This document shows, in pieces, positions 40,238 to 51,052 of a stretch of DNA of 64,000 nucleotides (position 1 is its first letter; every line of letters begins with the position of its first letter). A program made the position numbers and the translations under genes. Location: positions 496,001-560,000 of the forward strand of contig FNAW01000001.1 in NCBI GenBank assembly GCA_900102115.1, read 5' to 3'. The notes under the pieces are model-generated. The model did no database searches, was not told the origin of the DNA, and saw only the letters and a program-made list of their open reading frames with translations. The stretch comes from Blastococcus fimeti. Its GTDB lineage: Bacteria > Actinomycetota > Actinomycetes > Mycobacteriales > Geodermatophilaceae.

Positions 40238-41398
40238 TCAGCGCCCCGCCGCCTGCGCGGCGGTCACCCGTCGCAGCAGCTCCGCGAGCGCCTCGTCCAC
40301 CACGTCCGGCTTCTCCAGCAGCACCATGTGCCCGGCGCCGGGGACGACGACGAAGTCGGAATCCGGCAGCCGCTCCACGATCAGCTCGCTGTGCTCCTTG
40401 GGGATCAGCCGGTCCGCGTCGCCGGTCAGCACGAGCGTCGGCACGCGGCGCAGCGGCTCCAGTGCCCCCGTCTCGTCCAGCCCGGCCAGCGCCGGGTAGA
40501 ACTCCGCGATCACGTCGACCGGCGTCCCGGCGATCATCGCGTCGACGTAGTGCACCAGCGCCGGGTCCACGTCGGCGGAGGCGAACGACAGCGACCGGGT
40601 GACCACCGAGATGAGGTCGGCGGCCGCGCGCCGGGTGCCCTCGGCGATGGCCGGCCGGCGGCGCATCGTCCACGCCGCGATCGGCAGCACCGCCGACCGC
40701 ACCCGCGTCAGGAACTCGGGCAGACCGAAGGTGAGGTCCGCCAGGTTGCCGCTGGAGGTCGAGAGCAGGGCCGCCCCGACCACCCGGGGGCCGAACAGCT
40801 CGGGCCGCTCCGCGGCCAGCCCCATGACGGTCATCCCGCCCATGGAGTGGCCCACGAGCACGATCGGGCCGCGCGGCACCCGCGCCTCGAGCACCGCTGA
40901 CAGGTCGCACGCCAGTTGCTCGATGGTCGAGTGCTCGCTGGGGCCGCGGCTCGAGCCACCGTGCCCGCGCTGGTCGTAGAAGACCAGCCGGGCGGCGGGC
41001 CGGTGCCCGTTGGCGGTCGCGAGCTGCGCTCCCAACGTCCGACGCTGGAAGGCCCAGGAGCCCATCGACAGCGTGTACCCGTGCACGAAGACGACCGTCA
41101 GGGGCGCGTCCGGCGGTCCGACCTCCTCCACGTTGAGCAGCACGCCGTCGTCGGCCCGCACCAGGGCCGTGCGGTCCGCACGCCGCGCCTCCGATCCCAG
41201 CGGGTCGTTGGCGCGCAGCTCCGCGTCGGGCACACCCGCGAGGTCCGCCGGACGGAGGCCGCCGACGGCCAGCCGGCGGCGGGCGATGCGGGTGAGCGCG
41301 ACCCCGGCGGCCGTCCCGGCGGCGGCCAGGCCGACCAGGGCGCCGACGACGCCGACGGTGTGCGCGTCGGGATGCGGGAGCTGCGGTGCGCGGGCCAT
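40238..41398 (-). CDS. Alpha/beta hydrolase with N-terminal membrane segment
   Basis: 386 residues. A hydrophobic segment at about 15-35 is followed by the hydrolase fold: VVFVHGYTLSMGSW, nucleophile VLVGHSMGGMTVMG, Asp in LTGDADRLIP, His in VPGAGHMVLLE. The gene sits between alr and tsaE as in many actinobacteria; substrate unknown. It overlaps alr by one nt (TGATG). Confidence 0.9.
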   Translation of the reverse strand: MARAPQLPHPDAHTVGVVGALVGLAAAGTAAGVALTRIARRRLAVGGLRPADLAGVPDAELRANDPLGSEARRADRTALVRADDGVLLNVEEVGPPDAPLTVVFVHGYTLSMGSWAFQRRTLGAQLATANGHRPAARLVFYDQRGHGGSSRGPSEHSTIEQLACDLSAVLEARVPRGPIVLVGHSMGGMTVMGLAAERPELFGPRVVGAALLSTSSGNLADLTFGLPEFLTRVRSAVLPIAAWTMRRRPAIAEGTRRAAADLISVVTRSLSFASADVDPALVHYVDAMIAGTPVDVIAEFYPALAGLDETGALEPLRRVPTLVLTGDADRLIPKEHSELIVERLPDSDFVVVPGAGHMVLLEKPDVVDEALAELLRRVTAAQAAGR

Positions 41399-42543
41399 CA
41401 GATCGTGCCGGCCGTACCGACGTGGCGGCGGGTGAAGCGGCCACCGACCCGGGTGACCAGCTCGTAGTGGATGGTGTCGGCGGCGTCGGCCCACTGCTGC
41501 GCCGTCGGCTCTCCGTCGTCGCCGGGGCCCCACAGCACCACGTCGTCCCCGGCGGCGATGGCGTCGTCCCCGACGTCGAGCACGAACTGGTCCATGCAGA
41601 CCCGGCCGGCGATGCGCCGCTGCCTGCCTGCGGCCAGGACCGGCGCCCGGTTGCCCGCGGCCCGCGGGATCCCGTCGGCGTAGCCGACCGGCACGAGCGC
41701 CAGGGTCGTCTCCCGCTCGGTCGTGTAGGTGTGGCCGTAGGAGACGCCGGCGCCGGCCGGCACCCGCTTGGCGTGCGCCACCTGCGCGCGCACCGTCATG
41801 GCGGGGCGGAGGCCGTACTCCCGGGGATCCCCGCCGAGCGGGTCCAGGCCGTACAGGGCGATACCGGGGCGCACCATGTCGAACCACGTCTCGGGCAGGG
41901 CGATCGTGGCGGCCGAGTTCGCCAGGTGCCGCCGGGCGTCGGTGAGGCCCGCGTCCCGGGCGAGGGCGGTGGCCTCCTCGAAGACCCGCACCTGGGCGCC
42001 GATCGTGGGATGCGTGGGCGCGTCGGCGTAGGCCATGTGGCTCCACAGCCCCACGACGGCGACGTCGCCGTCGGCCTGGGCCCGCGCCGCGGCGGCGACC
42101 AGTTCCGGCCAGGCCTCGGGGGTGGCGCCCTCGCGGGAGAGCCCGGTGTCGACGGCCAGGTGCACGCGCGCGGTCCGCCCGGCCGCCCGCGCGGCGGTGA
42201 CGACCTCCTCGAGCCCCCAGCCCGCGCTGACGGAGAGCTCGACGTCGCCCGCCAGGGCCGCGGCGACGTCCGTGCCGGGGCCGTTGAGCCAGGCGAGGAC
42301 CGGTGCGGTCACGCCGGCCGCCCGGAGGGCGAGCGCCTCGTCCACGACGGCGACGCCGAGCGCGTCCGCGCCGCCGGCCAGCACCGCGCGGGCGGCGGGC
42401 ACCAGGCCGTGCCCGTAGCCGTCGGCCTTGACCACGGCCATGAGCGGCCGGTCGACCCGCGCGCGCAGCACGGCGGTGTTCGCCGCGATCGCGTCGAGGT
42501 CGACCACCACCTCGGCGCGGCCGGATCCAGGGGTTGTCGTCAC
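41398..42543 (-). CDS. alr: Alanine racemase
   Basis: Makes D-alanine for peptidoglycan. 381 residues. PLP-binding Lys lies in AVVKADGYGHGLVPAA near residue 39. The catalytic Tyr of the partner subunit is in GVSYGHTYTT. The C-terminal domain includes GRVCMDQFVLDVG. GTG 42543 overlaps the nnrD stop (GTGA). Confidence 0.97.
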   Translation of the reverse strand: MTTTPGSGRAEVVVDLDAIAANTAVLRARVDRPLMAVVKADGYGHGLVPAARAVLAGGADALGVAVVDEALALRAAGVTAPVLAWLNGPGTDVAAALAGDVELSVSAGWGLEEVVTAARAAGRTARVHLAVDTGLSREGATPEAWPELVAAAARAQADGDVAVVGLWSHMAYADAPTHPTIGAQVRVFEEATALARDAGLTDARRHLANSAATIALPETWFDMVRPGIALYGLDPLGGDPREYGLRPAMTVRAQVAHAKRVPAGAGVSYGHTYTTERETTLALVPVGYADGIPRAAGNRAPVLAAGRQRRIAGRVCMDQFVLDVGDDAIAAGDDVVLWGPGDDGEPTAQQWADAADTIHYELVTRVGGRFTRRHVGTAGTI

Positions 42544-44012
42544 GCGCCCGAGTCTCGCAGCCCGTCTCCCGGGATCCCGCGCACGCGGCCGACGGCCTCC
42601 GGCAACCGCCGCACGAGATCCCCGGCGATCAGCGGTCCGCGCCGCGCGGCGAGCCGGCCGGTCCGGCCGTGCAGGTGCGCCGCGACCGCCGCGGCATCCG
42701 CCGCGGGCAACCCGGTGGCCAGCAGCGCGCCGGCGATGCCGCTCAGGACGTCGCCGGTACCCGCGGTGGCCAGTTCCGCGGTGCCCGTCCCGTTGACGAA
42801 GGCCGTCCCGTCGGGGTCGGCGACGACGGTGGCGTCGCCCTTGAGCAGGACGACGGCGCCGAGCTCGGCGGCGAGCCGGCGGGCGGCGCCGATCCGGTCG
42901 GCACCCACCGGCTCACCGAACCGCTCGAACTCGCGGTCGTGCGGGGTGAGCACGGTGGTGGCGCTCCGCCGTCGCACCAGCTCCGGCTCGAGGGCGAGCA
43001 GGGTGAGGGCGTCGGCGTCGACGAGCACCGGCACGTCGGTGGCCAGCACCTCGGCGAGCACGTCGCGTGCGGCGTCGTCGGTGCCCGTGCCGGGGCCGAC
43101 CACCCACGCCTGCACCCGGCCGGCGTCGGCGGGCCGGCCCTCGGTGACGATGGCCTCCGGCCAGGCAGCGCGCACGCCCTCGGCCGCGGTCCCGGCGTAG
43201 CGGACCAGCCCGGGCCGCGTCCGCAGCGCGGCCCCGGTGCACAGCACCCCGGCCCCTGGGTAGGTGGCCGAGCCCGCGACGACGCCGACGACGCCCTGCG
43301 AGTACTTGTCGTCGCCCGCCGACGGCGGCTCCAGGCGGCCGGCCGCGTCGGCGTCGGTGAGCTGCCAGGCCGTCGCCGCGGGCAGGTGCGGCCCCAGGCC
43401 GATGTCGACCAGGTGCACCTGCCCGGCGTGCCCCCGCCCCTCGCCCACGACCAGGCCGCGCTTGACCGCCCCGAAGGTGACGGTGTGCATCGCGGGGAAC
43501 GCCACGCCCTCGACGGCGCCGGTCGATGCGTCCACCCCGCTGGGGACGTCGACCGCGACGGTGATCCCGGCGCCGTCGGCCGCCGCCCGGGTGAGCTCGG
43601 CGGCGTCGCGGCGGAGCCCACCGCGGCCGCCGATGCCGAGCATGCCGTCGAGCACGAGGTCGGCCCGGGCGATCAGCTGCTCCGTACCCCGGTCCCCCGC
43701 CGCCGCGGCGCGCCCACCGGCGCGCCGGAGGGCGGCCAGCCCGGCCGGGTGCGCGCGCCCGGGGTCGAGCAGGACAGCGGTCACGCGGGCCCCTCGGCCG
43801 GCCAGGGAGGCGCCGGCCAAGAGCGCGTCGCCGCCGTTGTCCCCGGTGCCGACCAACAGGACGACGCGGCGTCCGTAGGTGGAGCCGAGCAGCCGGGCGC
43901 AGACCGTCGCCAGGCCGGTGGCCGCCCGCTGCATGAGCGTGCCGGGCGGGGTGGTGGCCAGCAGCGGCGCCTCGGCCGCGCGCACCTCGTCGGCGGTGAG
44001 GAGCCCGATCAT
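42540..44012 (-). CDS. nnrD: Bifunctional NAD(P)HX epimerase/dehydratase
   Basis: Repairs hydrated NAD(P)H. 490 residues. The N-terminal YjeF_N epimerase domain ([23 protein letters not shown], then [11 protein letters not shown]) joins a C-terminal ADP-dependent dehydratase domain. The latter has [31 protein letters not shown] and [20 protein letters not shown]. Both activities are fused, as usual in bacteria. It overlaps acpS (ATGA) and alr (GTGA). Confidence 0.95.
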   Translation of the reverse strand: MIGLLTADEVRAAEAPLLATTPPGTLMQRAATGLATVCARLLGSTYGRRVVLLVGTGDNGGDALLAGASLAGRGARVTAVLLDPGRAHPAGLAALRRAGGRAAAAGDRGTEQLIARADLVLDGMLGIGGRGGLRRDAAELTRAAADGAGITVAVDVPSGVDASTGAVEGVAFPAMHTVTFGAVKRGLVVGEGRGHAGQVHLVDIGLGPHLPAATAWQLTDADAAGRLEPPSAGDDKYSQGVVGVVAGSATYPGAGVLCTGAALRTRPGLVRYAGTAAEGVRAAWPEAIVTEGRPADAGRVQAWVVGPGTGTDDAARDVLAEVLATDVPVLVDADALTLLALEPELVRRRSATTVLTPHDREFERFGEPVGADRIGAARRLAAELGAVVLLKGDATVVADPDGTAFVNGTGTAELATAGTGDVLSGIAGALLATGLPAADAAAVAAHLHGRTGRLAARRGPLIAGDLVRRLPEAVGRVRGIPGDGLRDSGA

Positions 44013-44398
44013 CCGGCGTCCCCCCGCACGACCCCCTCGGCGACGACCATCGCCGAGGCGATGCCGCCGTCGTGGCTGAGCGAGAGGTGCCAGCTGCTCA
44101 CCCCGAGCTGCGCCGCACGGCCGGCCACGCTGCCGCGCACCTCGAGGTGCGGGCGGCCGTGCTCGCCGACGGTGACCTCGGCGTCGTGCCAGTGCAGGTC
44201 ACCCGGGGCGCCGAGGGCCTTGGCCAGCGCCTCCTTGGCGGCGAACCGGGCGGCCAGCGACTCACCGCTGCGCAGTGCCCCCGAGGGGGTGCGCTGCTCG
44301 GCCTCGGTGAACAGCCGGTCGCGCAGGCCCGGGGTCCGCTCGAGCGAGGCGGCGAACCGTTCGACCGGCACCACGTCGATCCCGACCCCGATGATCAC
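44009..44398 (-). CDS. acpS: AcpS, holo-[acyl-carrier-protein] synthase
   Basis: 129 residues. [15 protein letters not shown] carries the Mg-binding Asp, and [17 protein letters not shown] is the second metal motif. [17 protein letters not shown] is the conserved C-terminal element. It transfers phosphopantetheine to ACP. GTG 44398 has CAGACT 6 nt upstream, a leaderless pattern. Confidence 0.95.
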   Translation of the reverse strand: MIIGVGIDVVPVERFAASLERTPGLRDRLFTEAEQRTPSGALRSGESLAARFAAKEALAKALGAPGDLHWHDAEVTVGEHGRPHLEVRGSVAGRAAQLGVSSWHLSLSHDGGIASAMVVAEGVVRGDAG

Positions 44399-44404
44399 CG
44401 GCCC

Positions 44405-44410
44405 AGTCTG
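44405..44410 (-). promoter_or_regulatory. Putative leaderless -10 of acpS
   Basis: CAGACT on the minus strand, 6 nt before GTG 44398. Confidence 0.45.
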
Positions 44411-44439
44411 CCGCGCCGCCGTCCGGCCCGCCGTCCCGA

Positions 44440-46317
44440 CTACTCGACGGTGACCGACTTCGCCAGGTTGCGCGGCTGGTCGACGTCCAGACCCCGGGTG
44501 GTGGCGATCTCGCACGCCAGCACCTGCAGCGGCACGGTGGTGACCACGGGGGCCAGCAGCGTCGGGGTGCGCGGCACGCGGATGAGGTGGTCGGCGTACG
44601 GCACGACGTCCTCGTCGCCGTCCTCGGCGATCACGATGGTGCGCGCCCCGCGGGCCCGCACCTCCTGGATGTTCGAGACGACCTTGCCGTGCACCGAGTT
44701 CCGGCTGCGCGGCGACGGGACGACGACGACGACGGGCGTGCCGTCGCCGATGAGCGCGATCGGGCCGTGCTTGAGCTCGCCCGCGGCGAACCCCTCGGCG
44801 TGGATGTAGGCGAGCTCCTTGAGCTTGAGCGCGCCCTCCATCGCCACCGGGAAGCCGACGTGGCGGCCCAGGAAGAGGATCGTGTCGGCGCTCGCCAGCG
44901 ATCGGGCCAGCTCGCGGACCGGCTCCATCTCCGCCAGCACCGTCGCCACGGCCTCGGGCAGCTTGCGCAGGTCCTCGACGACGGAGTCGACCTCGTCCTC
45001 GTACTTCATCCCGCGCACCTGGGCCAGGAACAGGCCGACGAGGTAGCAGGCGACCACCTGGGTGAGGAACCCCTTGGTCGAGGCGACGGCGATCTCGGGC
45101 CCGGCGTGGGTGTAGAGCACGGCGTCGGACTCGCGCGGGATGGTCGAGCCGTTGGCGTTGCAGATGGCCAGCACACGGGCCTTCTGCTCGCGGGCGTGCC
45201 GCAGCGCCATGAGCGTGTCCATCGTCTCGCCGGACTGGCTGATGACGACGACGAGGGTGGAGCGGTCCAGCACCGGGTCGCGGTAGCGGAACTCGCTGGC
45301 CACCTCGACCTCGACCGGGATCCGCGTCCAGTGCTCGATGGCGTACTTGGCGATCAGCCCCGCGTGGTAGGCGGTGCCGCAGGCGACGACGAAGATCTTG
45401 TCGATGTCGCGGAGCTCCTGATCGGACAACCGCACCTCGTCGAGGACGAGCTTGCCGTCCTCGCCGAGCCGGCCGAGCAGGGTGTCGGCGATCGCCTGGG
45501 GTTGCTCGGCGATCTCCTTGAGCATGAACCAGTCGTAGCCGCCCTTCTCGGCGGCGGCGGCGTCCCAGTCCACGGTGTAGGCGGTCGGCTCGACCGGGTG
45601 GCCGGCGAAGTCGGTCACGGTGACGCCGGTGGCGCGGTCGAGCTCGACGACCTGGTCCTGGCCCAGCTCGAGGGCGTTGCGGGTGTGCCCGATGAACGCG
45701 GCGACGTCGGAGCCCAGGAAATACTCAGCAGTACCGTCGGCTGTCTCTCCGATGCCGACGACCAGGGGACTGCTGCGCCGGGCGGCCACGAGGGTGTCCG
45801 GCTCGGTCACCACGGTCGCGACCAGGGTGAAGGCGCCCTCCAGCCGGCGGCAGACCGTGCGCATGGCCTCGGCGAGCCGGCCCTCACCCGCGGGGGTGTC
45901 GGCGTACGCCCGGGCGAGCAGGTGCGCGGCGACCTCGGTGTCGGTCTCCGAGGAGAACTCGATGCCGGCGGCCTCGAGCTCGCTGCGGAGCGCGGCGAAG
46001 TTCTCGATGATCCCGTTGTGGATCACGGCCACCGAGCCGTCGGCGGACAGGTGGGGGTGCGCGTTGCGGTCGGTCGGCCCGCCGTGGGTGGCCCACCGGG
46101 TGTGGCCGATGCCGACGGTGGCGGCAGGCAGCGGCCGCTCGGCGAGCACCTTCTCGAGGTTGGCGAGCTTGCCGGCCTTCTTCGCCGAGCTCAGCTCACC
46201 TTCGGCGACGACGGCGATCCCCGCCGAGTCGTAGCCCCGGTACTCCAGTCGACGCAGCCCCTCCAGGACCACGCTCGTGGCGTCCTGAGGACCGACATAC
46301 CCAACGATTCCGCACAT
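44440..46317 (-). CDS. glmS: GlmS, glutamine-fructose-6-phosphate aminotransferase
   Basis: First step of UDP-GlcNAc synthesis. 625 residues. It starts MCGIVGYVG, with Cys2 as the glutaminase nucleophile, so ATG 46317 is certain. [19 protein letters not shown] follows. Two SIS domains ([34 protein letters not shown]) are visible, and the C-terminus is [11 protein letters not shown]. No glmS ribozyme is visible upstream; TAGCCT lies 7 nt before the ATG. Confidence 0.97.
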   Translation of the reverse strand: MCGIVGYVGPQDATSVVLEGLRRLEYRGYDSAGIAVVAEGELSSAKKAGKLANLEKVLAERPLPAATVGIGHTRWATHGGPTDRNAHPHLSADGSVAVIHNGIIENFAALRSELEAAGIEFSSETDTEVAAHLLARAYADTPAGEGRLAEAMRTVCRRLEGAFTLVATVVTEPDTLVAARRSSPLVVGIGETADGTAEYFLGSDVAAFIGHTRNALELGQDQVVELDRATGVTVTDFAGHPVEPTAYTVDWDAAAAEKGGYDWFMLKEIAEQPQAIADTLLGRLGEDGKLVLDEVRLSDQELRDIDKIFVVACGTAYHAGLIAKYAIEHWTRIPVEVEVASEFRYRDPVLDRSTLVVVISQSGETMDTLMALRHAREQKARVLAICNANGSTIPRESDAVLYTHAGPEIAVASTKGFLTQVVACYLVGLFLAQVRGMKYEDEVDSVVEDLRKLPEAVATVLAEMEPVRELARSLASADTILFLGRHVGFPVAMEGALKLKELAYIHAEGFAAGELKHGPIALIGDGTPVVVVVPSPRSRNSVHGKVVSNIQEVRARGARTIVIAEDGDEDVVPYADHLIRVPRTPTLLAPVVTTVPLQVLACEIATTRGLDVDQPRNLAKSVTVE

Positions 46318-46324
46318 TTGCCCC

Positions 46325-46330
46325 AGGCTA
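46325..46330 (-). promoter_or_regulatory. Putative leaderless -10 of glmS
   Basis: TAGCCT on the minus strand, 7 nt before ATG 46317. Confidence 0.45.
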
Positions 46331-46385
46331 CCGGCAGTGGCGGACCGATCCGTCCACAACGCGCGATCGGCGCACCGGAGCGCCC

Positions 46386-46407
46386 CAGGGGCACCCGTGG
46401 GCCCCTG
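46386..46407 (-). terminator. Weak hairpin after glmM
   Basis: CAGGGGC, 8-nt loop, GCCCCTG between glmM and glmS; no T-tract. Confidence 0.35.
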
Positions 46408-46424
46408 TCGTCACACGCGACGGG

Positions 46425-47768
46425 TCAGTCGACGGCGGCGACGACGGCCGCGAGGCGCTGCGCCACGCGGTCGGCCTGCTCCTGGGTGGGCGCCTCGACC
46501 ATGACGCGCACGAGCTGCTCGGTGCCGGAGGGCCGCAGGAGGACCCGGCCGGTCTCGCCGAGCTCGGCCTCCACGGCGTTGACCGCCTCGGCGACCGAGT
46601 CGCTCTCCACCACGGCGATGCGGTCGCGCACCGGCACGTTGATCAGCACCTGCGGGAGCTTCTGCACCACCGCGGCCAGGTCGGCCAGCGATGCACCGGT
46701 CGCCGCGATGCGCGACATGAGCGCCAGGCCGGTGAGCACGCCGTCGCCGGTCGTCGCGTGGTCCAGGAACACCAGGTGCCCGCTCTGCTCCCCGCCCAGG
46801 CTGAGGCCGCCCGCGCGGAGCGCCTCCAGGACGTAGCGGTCCCCCACGGCGGTGGTCTGCACGGCGATGCCGGCGTCCCGCATCGCGAGGTGGAAGCCGA
46901 GGTTGCTCATCACGGTGGCCACGACGGTGGCGTCCTTGAGCGCGCCGCGCTCGTGCAGGGCCAGCGCGGTGATGGCGAGGATCGCGTCGCCGTCGACGAC
47001 GTCGCCGTCGGCAGTGACGGCGAGGCAGCGGTCGGCGTCCCCGTCGTGGGCGAGGCCGAGGTCGGCGCCCTGCGCCCGGACGGCCGCGATCAGCGGCTCC
47101 AGGTGGGTCGAGCCGATGCCGTCGTTGATGTTCCAGCCGTCCGGCTCGCAGCCGATGGCGTGCACCGTCGCGCCGGCACGCCGGTAGACCTCGGGGGCGA
47201 CGCCGGACGCCGCGCCGTGTGCCCCGTCGACGACGACGGAGACCCCGCGCAGCGGCTGGTCGACGGTGGACAGCAGGTGGGTCACGTACTCGTCGACGCC
47301 GCCGGTCAGCTCCCGGACGCGGCCGATGCCGGCGCCGGTGGGCCGCTGCCCGTGCGGGTGGGCGTCGGCGACCGAGGCCTCGATCGCCACCTCGACGGCG
47401 TCGGGCAGCTTGTGCCCGCCCCGGCTGAACAGCTTGATGCCGTTGTCGGGCATCGGGTTGTGGCTCGCCGAGATCATGACGCCGAGGTCGGCGCCGGTCG
47501 AGGCGGTCAGGTGCGCCAGGGCCGGCGTCGGGACGACACCGGCGAGGAGCACCTCGGCACCTGCGCTCGTCAGACCCGCCACCACGGCGGCCTCGAGCAT
47601 CTCCCCGCTGGCCCGGGGGTCGCGGCCGACGACCGCGACGGGACGCGAGGTCCCGTCGCGGTCGGCGAGCACGCCTGCGGCGGCACGAGCCACCGAGAGC
47701 GCCAGCTCCGGCGTGAGGTCGGCGTTGGCACGACCCCGGACGCCGTCGGTCCCGAACAGGCGACCCAC
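46425..47768 (-). CDS. glmM: GlmM, phosphoglucosamine mutase
   Basis: Interconverts GlcN-6-P and GlcN-1-P. 447 residues. [15 protein letters not shown] is the N-terminal signature. The active-site phosphoserine is in [14 protein letters not shown]. Metal-binding DGDADRC follows, and [16 protein letters not shown] is the C-terminal phosphate loop. It follows rpsI by 11 nt and precedes glmS, joining ribosomal and cell-wall genes. Confidence 0.97.
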   Translation of the reverse strand: MGRLFGTDGVRGRANADLTPELALSVARAAAGVLADRDGTSRPVAVVGRDPRASGEMLEAAVVAGLTSAGAEVLLAGVVPTPALAHLTASTGADLGVMISASHNPMPDNGIKLFSRGGHKLPDAVEVAIEASVADAHPHGQRPTGAGIGRVRELTGGVDEYVTHLLSTVDQPLRGVSVVVDGAHGAASGVAPEVYRRAGATVHAIGCEPDGWNINDGIGSTHLEPLIAAVRAQGADLGLAHDGDADRCLAVTADGDVVDGDAILAITALALHERGALKDATVVATVMSNLGFHLAMRDAGIAVQTTAVGDRYVLEALRAGGLSLGGEQSGHLVFLDHATTGDGVLTGLALMSRIAATGASLADLAAVVQKLPQVLINVPVRDRIAVVESDSVAEAVNAVEAELGETGRVLLRPSGTEQLVRVMVEAPTQEQADRVAQRLAAVVAAVD

Positions 47769-47779
47769 GGACGTACCGG

Positions 47780-48199
47780 TCAGCGCTTGGAGTACTGAGG
47801 CGCCTTGCGGGCCTTCTTCAGTCCGTACTTCTTCCGCTCGACGACCCGCGGGTCACGGTTCAGGAAGCCGGCCTTCTTGAGGACCGGACGGTCGTCGGGC
47901 TCGATCTCGATCAGCGCGCGGGCGATGCCGAGGCGCAGCGCACCGGCCTGCCCGGAGACACCGCCACCGTGCAGCAGTCCGACGACGTCGTACTGGTCGG
48001 CCTTCTCGAGGATGACGAACGGCTCACGGATGAGCTGCTGGTGCACCTTGTTCGGGAAGTAGTCCTCGATGGTGCGGCCGTTGAGCTTGAACTGGCCGGT
48101 GCCGGGGAGGAGGCGCACGCGGACGATGGCCTCCTTGCGGCGACCGACGGTCTGGATCGGACGCCCGTCGGCGTCGGTCACGGTCAGAGCGCTGGTCAC
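47780..48199 (-). CDS. rpsI: Ribosomal protein S9
   Basis: 139 residues. [26 protein letters not shown] is the S9 signature, and it ends in [12 protein letters not shown], whose terminal Lys-Arg reaches the P-site tRNA. GTG 48199 overlaps the rplM stop by 4 nt. Confidence 0.97.
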   Translation of the reverse strand: MTSALTVTDADGRPIQTVGRRKEAIVRVRLLPGTGQFKLNGRTIEDYFPNKVHQQLIREPFVILEKADQYDVVGLLHGGGVSGQAGALRLGIARALIEIEPDDRPVLKKAGFLNRDPRVVERKKYGLKKARKAPQYSKR

Positions 48200-48639
48200 T
48201 GGGCCACCTGCTTGATCTCGTAGTTCTGGGGCTGCTGCGCAGCGTGGGGGTGCTCGGGGCCCGCGTAGACCTTGAGCTTCTTGAGCATCTGACGGCCCAG
48301 GCTGTTGTGCGGCAGCATGCCCTTGACCGCGCGCTCGATCACGCGGTCGGGGTGCGTCTTCAGCTGGTCGCCGACGTTGATGGTCTTCAGGCCACCCGGG
48401 TGGCCCGAGTGGCGGTAGGCCACCTTGTTCTCGCGCTTGTTGCCCGTGAGGGCGACCTTCCCGGCGTTGACGATGACGACGAAGTCACCGACGTCGACGT
48501 GCGGGGCGTACTGCGGCTTGTGCTTGCCGCGCAGGATCTGCGCGGTCTGGCTGGCCAGTCGGCCGAGCACCACATCGGTGGCGTCGATGACGAGCCAGGC
48601 CCGGTCGATCTCGCCGGGCTTGGGGGTGTACGTGCGCAC
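48196..48639 (-). CDS. rplM: Ribosomal protein L13
   Basis: 147 residues. [19 protein letters not shown] at the start and [24 protein letters not shown] near the end are diagnostic. GTG 48639 has GGAGGA upstream. It is the first gene of rplM-rpsI-glmM. Confidence 0.97.
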   Translation of the reverse strand: MRTYTPKPGEIDRAWLVIDATDVVLGRLASQTAQILRGKHKPQYAPHVDVGDFVVIVNAGKVALTGNKRENKVAYRHSGHPGGLKTINVGDQLKTHPDRVIERAVKGMLPHNSLGRQMLKKLKVYAGPEHPHAAQQPQNYEIKQVAQ

Positions 48640-48791
48640 GGCGCTCGTGTCCTCCGTCGTTGTCGGGAAGGCTGGTGGGATCGCCTCACCGAGTACGGGA
48701 GACGTCGCGACGCGCGGGCACCAACCAGCTGACGCGCGCCAGCCGGTCACGATACCAGCCGCGGCGGCGCCTCCCCGCCGTGCGGGCGGGC

Positions 48792-49283
48792 TCAGCCCTC
48801 CTGGACCTCGCGCAGCAGTCCCGTGGTGACGTCGAACACCGTGCCGCGCACCTCGTGCGAGAGCAGGTAGGGGCTCTCGCGGATCAGCCGCATCGACTCG
48901 CGCACGTCCTGGTCGACGTCGGTGAAGGCCCGGGCGGCCCACGGCGGACGGCGGCCGGTGGCGGCCTCGACCGCGTCGGCGAAGGAGATGTCGTCGGTCG
49001 ACTGGAGACCGCACTCGGTGTGGTGCACCAGGACGATCTCCCGGGTGCCCAGCGCGTGCTGGCTGATCGTCAGGGAGCGGATGACGTCCTCGGTGATCAC
49101 GCCGCCGGCGTTGCGGATGACGTGCGCGTCACCGATCTCCAGCCCGAGCACGCCGAACAGCGGGATGCGGGAGTCCATGCACGCCACCACGGCCACCTTG
49201 CGGCCCGGGCGCACCGGCTTGCTGCCGGGAAAGTTCTCCGCCCACCGCTCGTTCGCCTCGAGCATCCGGTCGATCTCGGCCAC
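48792..49283 (-). CDS. Beta-class carbonic anhydrase
   Basis: 163 residues. Zinc ligands Cys35 (ACMDSRIP, with the Asp37-Arg39 dyad), His88 and Cys91 (HTEC) are visible. It interconverts CO2 and bicarbonate in the cytosol, supplying carboxylases. GTG 49283 has GAGGAGG upstream. The 152-nt gap to rplM holds the rplM promoter; no gene is seen there. Confidence 0.94.
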   Translation of the reverse strand: MAEIDRMLEANERWAENFPGSKPVRPGRKVAVVACMDSRIPLFGVLGLEIGDAHVIRNAGGVITEDVIRSLTISQHALGTREIVLVHHTECGLQSTDDISFADAVEAATGRRPPWAARAFTDVDQDVRESMRLIRESPYLLSHEVRGTVFDVTTGLLREVQEG

Positions 49284-49379
49284 GCGTCCTCCTCGCCGTC
49301 GTTGATCGACTCAGGACTCTAACCGGGGAGCCGGGGGGCCGCGGCCCCAGCCGGCCCGGACACCGGCGAGGATGGGCCC

Positions 49380-50582
49380 GTGCGGACGGTCGAGGAACAC
49401 CAGGCGGCGGTCGACGCCCTGCTGCCCCTGCTGCCGGAGGAGTCCGTGCCGCTGGCCACCGCGCACGGCCGGGTGCTCGCCCGGGACGTCGTGGCGGCGG
49501 TCGCGCTGCCCGGCTTCGACAACTCCGCGATGGACGGCTACGCCGCGCGCTGGGCCGAGGTGGGCGCCGCCGGGGATGCCGCCGTCCGGCTGCCCGTGGC
49601 CGAGGACATCCCGGCCGGGCGCACCGACGTCGTCCCCCTGGCGCCGGGCACGGTGCACCGGATCATGACCGGCGCACCGCTCCCCCCGGGCGCCGACGTC
49701 GTCGTGCCCGTCGAGCTGACCGACGGCGGCACCGAGGTCGTGCAGATCCGCGACTGCCCGGCGGCCGGCACGCACCTGCGGCGGGCCGGGGAGGACATCG
49801 CCGCCGGCGACGTCGCCCTGTCCGCCGGGTCGCCGCTGGGTGCCGCGCAGCTCGGCCTGGCCGCCGCCGTGGGCGTCACGGACCTGCCGGTCCGGCGCCG
49901 GCCGCGGGTGCTGGTCCTCTCGACCGGCAGCGAGCTGGTCGCCCCCGGCGAACCGCTGGCACCCGGGCAGATCTACGAGTCCAACTCCCTGCTGCTCGCC
50001 GCCGCCGTGGAGGAGGCCGGGGGGCTCCCCCGCCGGCTGCACTTCGTGCCCGACGACGTCGACCAGTTCCTGGCCACGGTGCGCGCCGAACTCGCGGGCG
50101 CGGACCTCCTGATCACCAGCGGCGGGGTGAGCGCGGGCGCCTACGAGGTGGTGAAGGACGCCTTCGCCGGGCTGGGCACCGTCGAGTTCGGCAAGGTCGC
50201 GATGCAGCCGGGCGGCCCGCAGGGCGCCGGCACCGTCGACGGCGTCCCGGTGATCACGCTGCCCGGCAACCCGGTGAGCGCCTTCGTCTCCTTCGAGGTC
50301 TTCGTGCGGCCGGCGCTGCGCCGCGCCCTCGGGTACGCCGCACCGCACCGGCTGCGCGTCCCGGCCCGGCTGACCGGCCCGCTGCGCTCGCCCGCGGGCC
50401 GCCGTCAGTTCCTGCGCGGGTACGTCGAGGGCGGCGAGGTCTCCCAGGTGGGCGGACCCGGGTCGCACCTGGTCGCGCACCTGGCGCGGGCCAACTGCCT
50501 CGTCGTCGTCCCCGAGGACGTCACCGAACTGGCCGCCGGCGCCGAGGTCGACGTCGTGCTGATCGAAGGAGCCCTGCGATGA
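49380..50582 (+). CDS. moeA: MoeA, molybdopterin molybdenumtransferase
   Basis: Inserts molybdate into adenylated molybdopterin. 400 residues. Visible motifs are DNSAMDGYA, IMTGAPLPPGADVVVPVE, LSTGSELV, ITSGGVSAGAYEVVKD and LPGNPVSAFVSFEVFV. It is the first gene of moeA-moaC-mog; moaC overlaps its stop (ATGA). GAGGAT 6 nt before the GTG may be a weak leaderless -10. Confidence 0.96.
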   Translation: MRTVEEHQAAVDALLPLLPEESVPLATAHGRVLARDVVAAVALPGFDNSAMDGYAARWAEVGAAGDAAVRLPVAEDIPAGRTDVVPLAPGTVHRIMTGAPLPPGADVVVPVELTDGGTEVVQIRDCPAAGTHLRRAGEDIAAGDVALSAGSPLGAAQLGLAAAVGVTDLPVRRRPRVLVLSTGSELVAPGEPLAPGQIYESNSLLLAAAVEEAGGLPRRLHFVPDDVDQFLATVRAELAGADLLITSGGVSAGAYEVVKDAFAGLGTVEFGKVAMQPGGPQGAGTVDGVPVITLPGNPVSAFVSFEVFVRPALRRALGYAAPHRLRVPARLTGPLRSPAGRRQFLRGYVEGGEVSQVGGPGSHLVAHLARANCLVVVPEDVTELAAGAEVDVVLIEGALR

Positions 50583-51052
50583 CCGGACCGAGGTTGACCC
50601 ACGTCGACGAGACCGGCGCCGCGCGCATGGTCGACGTCAGCGCCAAGGAGGTGACCGCCCGGGAGGCGACCGCCGCCGGGCGGGTGCTGGTGAGCGCCGA
50701 GGTCGTCGGCCTGCTGCGGGGCACCGGGGTGCCGAAGGGCGACGCGGTCGCCGTGGCGCGGATCGCCGGCATCGCGGGCGCCAAGCGGACGCCGGACCTC
50801 GTGCCGCTGTGCCACCCCATCGCGCTGCACGGCGTCACCGTGGACGTCGAGGTGGCCGACGACGCCGTCGAGATCACCGCGACCGCGCGTACCGCCGACC
50901 GGACCGGGGTGGAGATGGAGGCGCTCACCGCCGTCACCGTCGCCGGACTGACGTTGATCGACATGGTGAAGGCGGTCGACCCGCGGGCCTCGATCACCGA
51001 CGTCCGGCTGCTGCGGAAGTCCGGCGGCAAGAGCGGGCTGTGGACGCGGTGA
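50579..51052 (+). CDS. moaC: MoaC, cyclic pyranopterin monophosphate synthase
   Basis: 157 residues. LTHVDETGAARMVDVSAKEVTAREA is the N-terminal signature and TPDLVPLCHPIALHGVTVDVE the core. LTLIDMVKAVDPRASITDVRLL carries the catalytic Asp/Lys motif. Overlaps both neighbours by 4 nt. Confidence 0.96.
   Translation: MTGPRLTHVDETGAARMVDVSAKEVTAREATAAGRVLVSAEVVGLLRGTGVPKGDAVAVARIAGIAGAKRTPDLVPLCHPIALHGVTVDVEVADDAVEITATARTADRTGVEMEALTAVTVAGLTLIDMVKAVDPRASITDVRLLRKSGGKSGLWTR

Noticed and set aside
46318..46424. glmS ribozyme upstream of glmS
   Set aside because: The leader is short and contains -10-like and weak hairpin elements only; no ribozyme core is visible.
44587..46836. A 749-codon plus-strand frame across glmS
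   Set aside because: Antisense shadow; the encoded peptide mirrors glmS codon bias and has no fold-like pattern.
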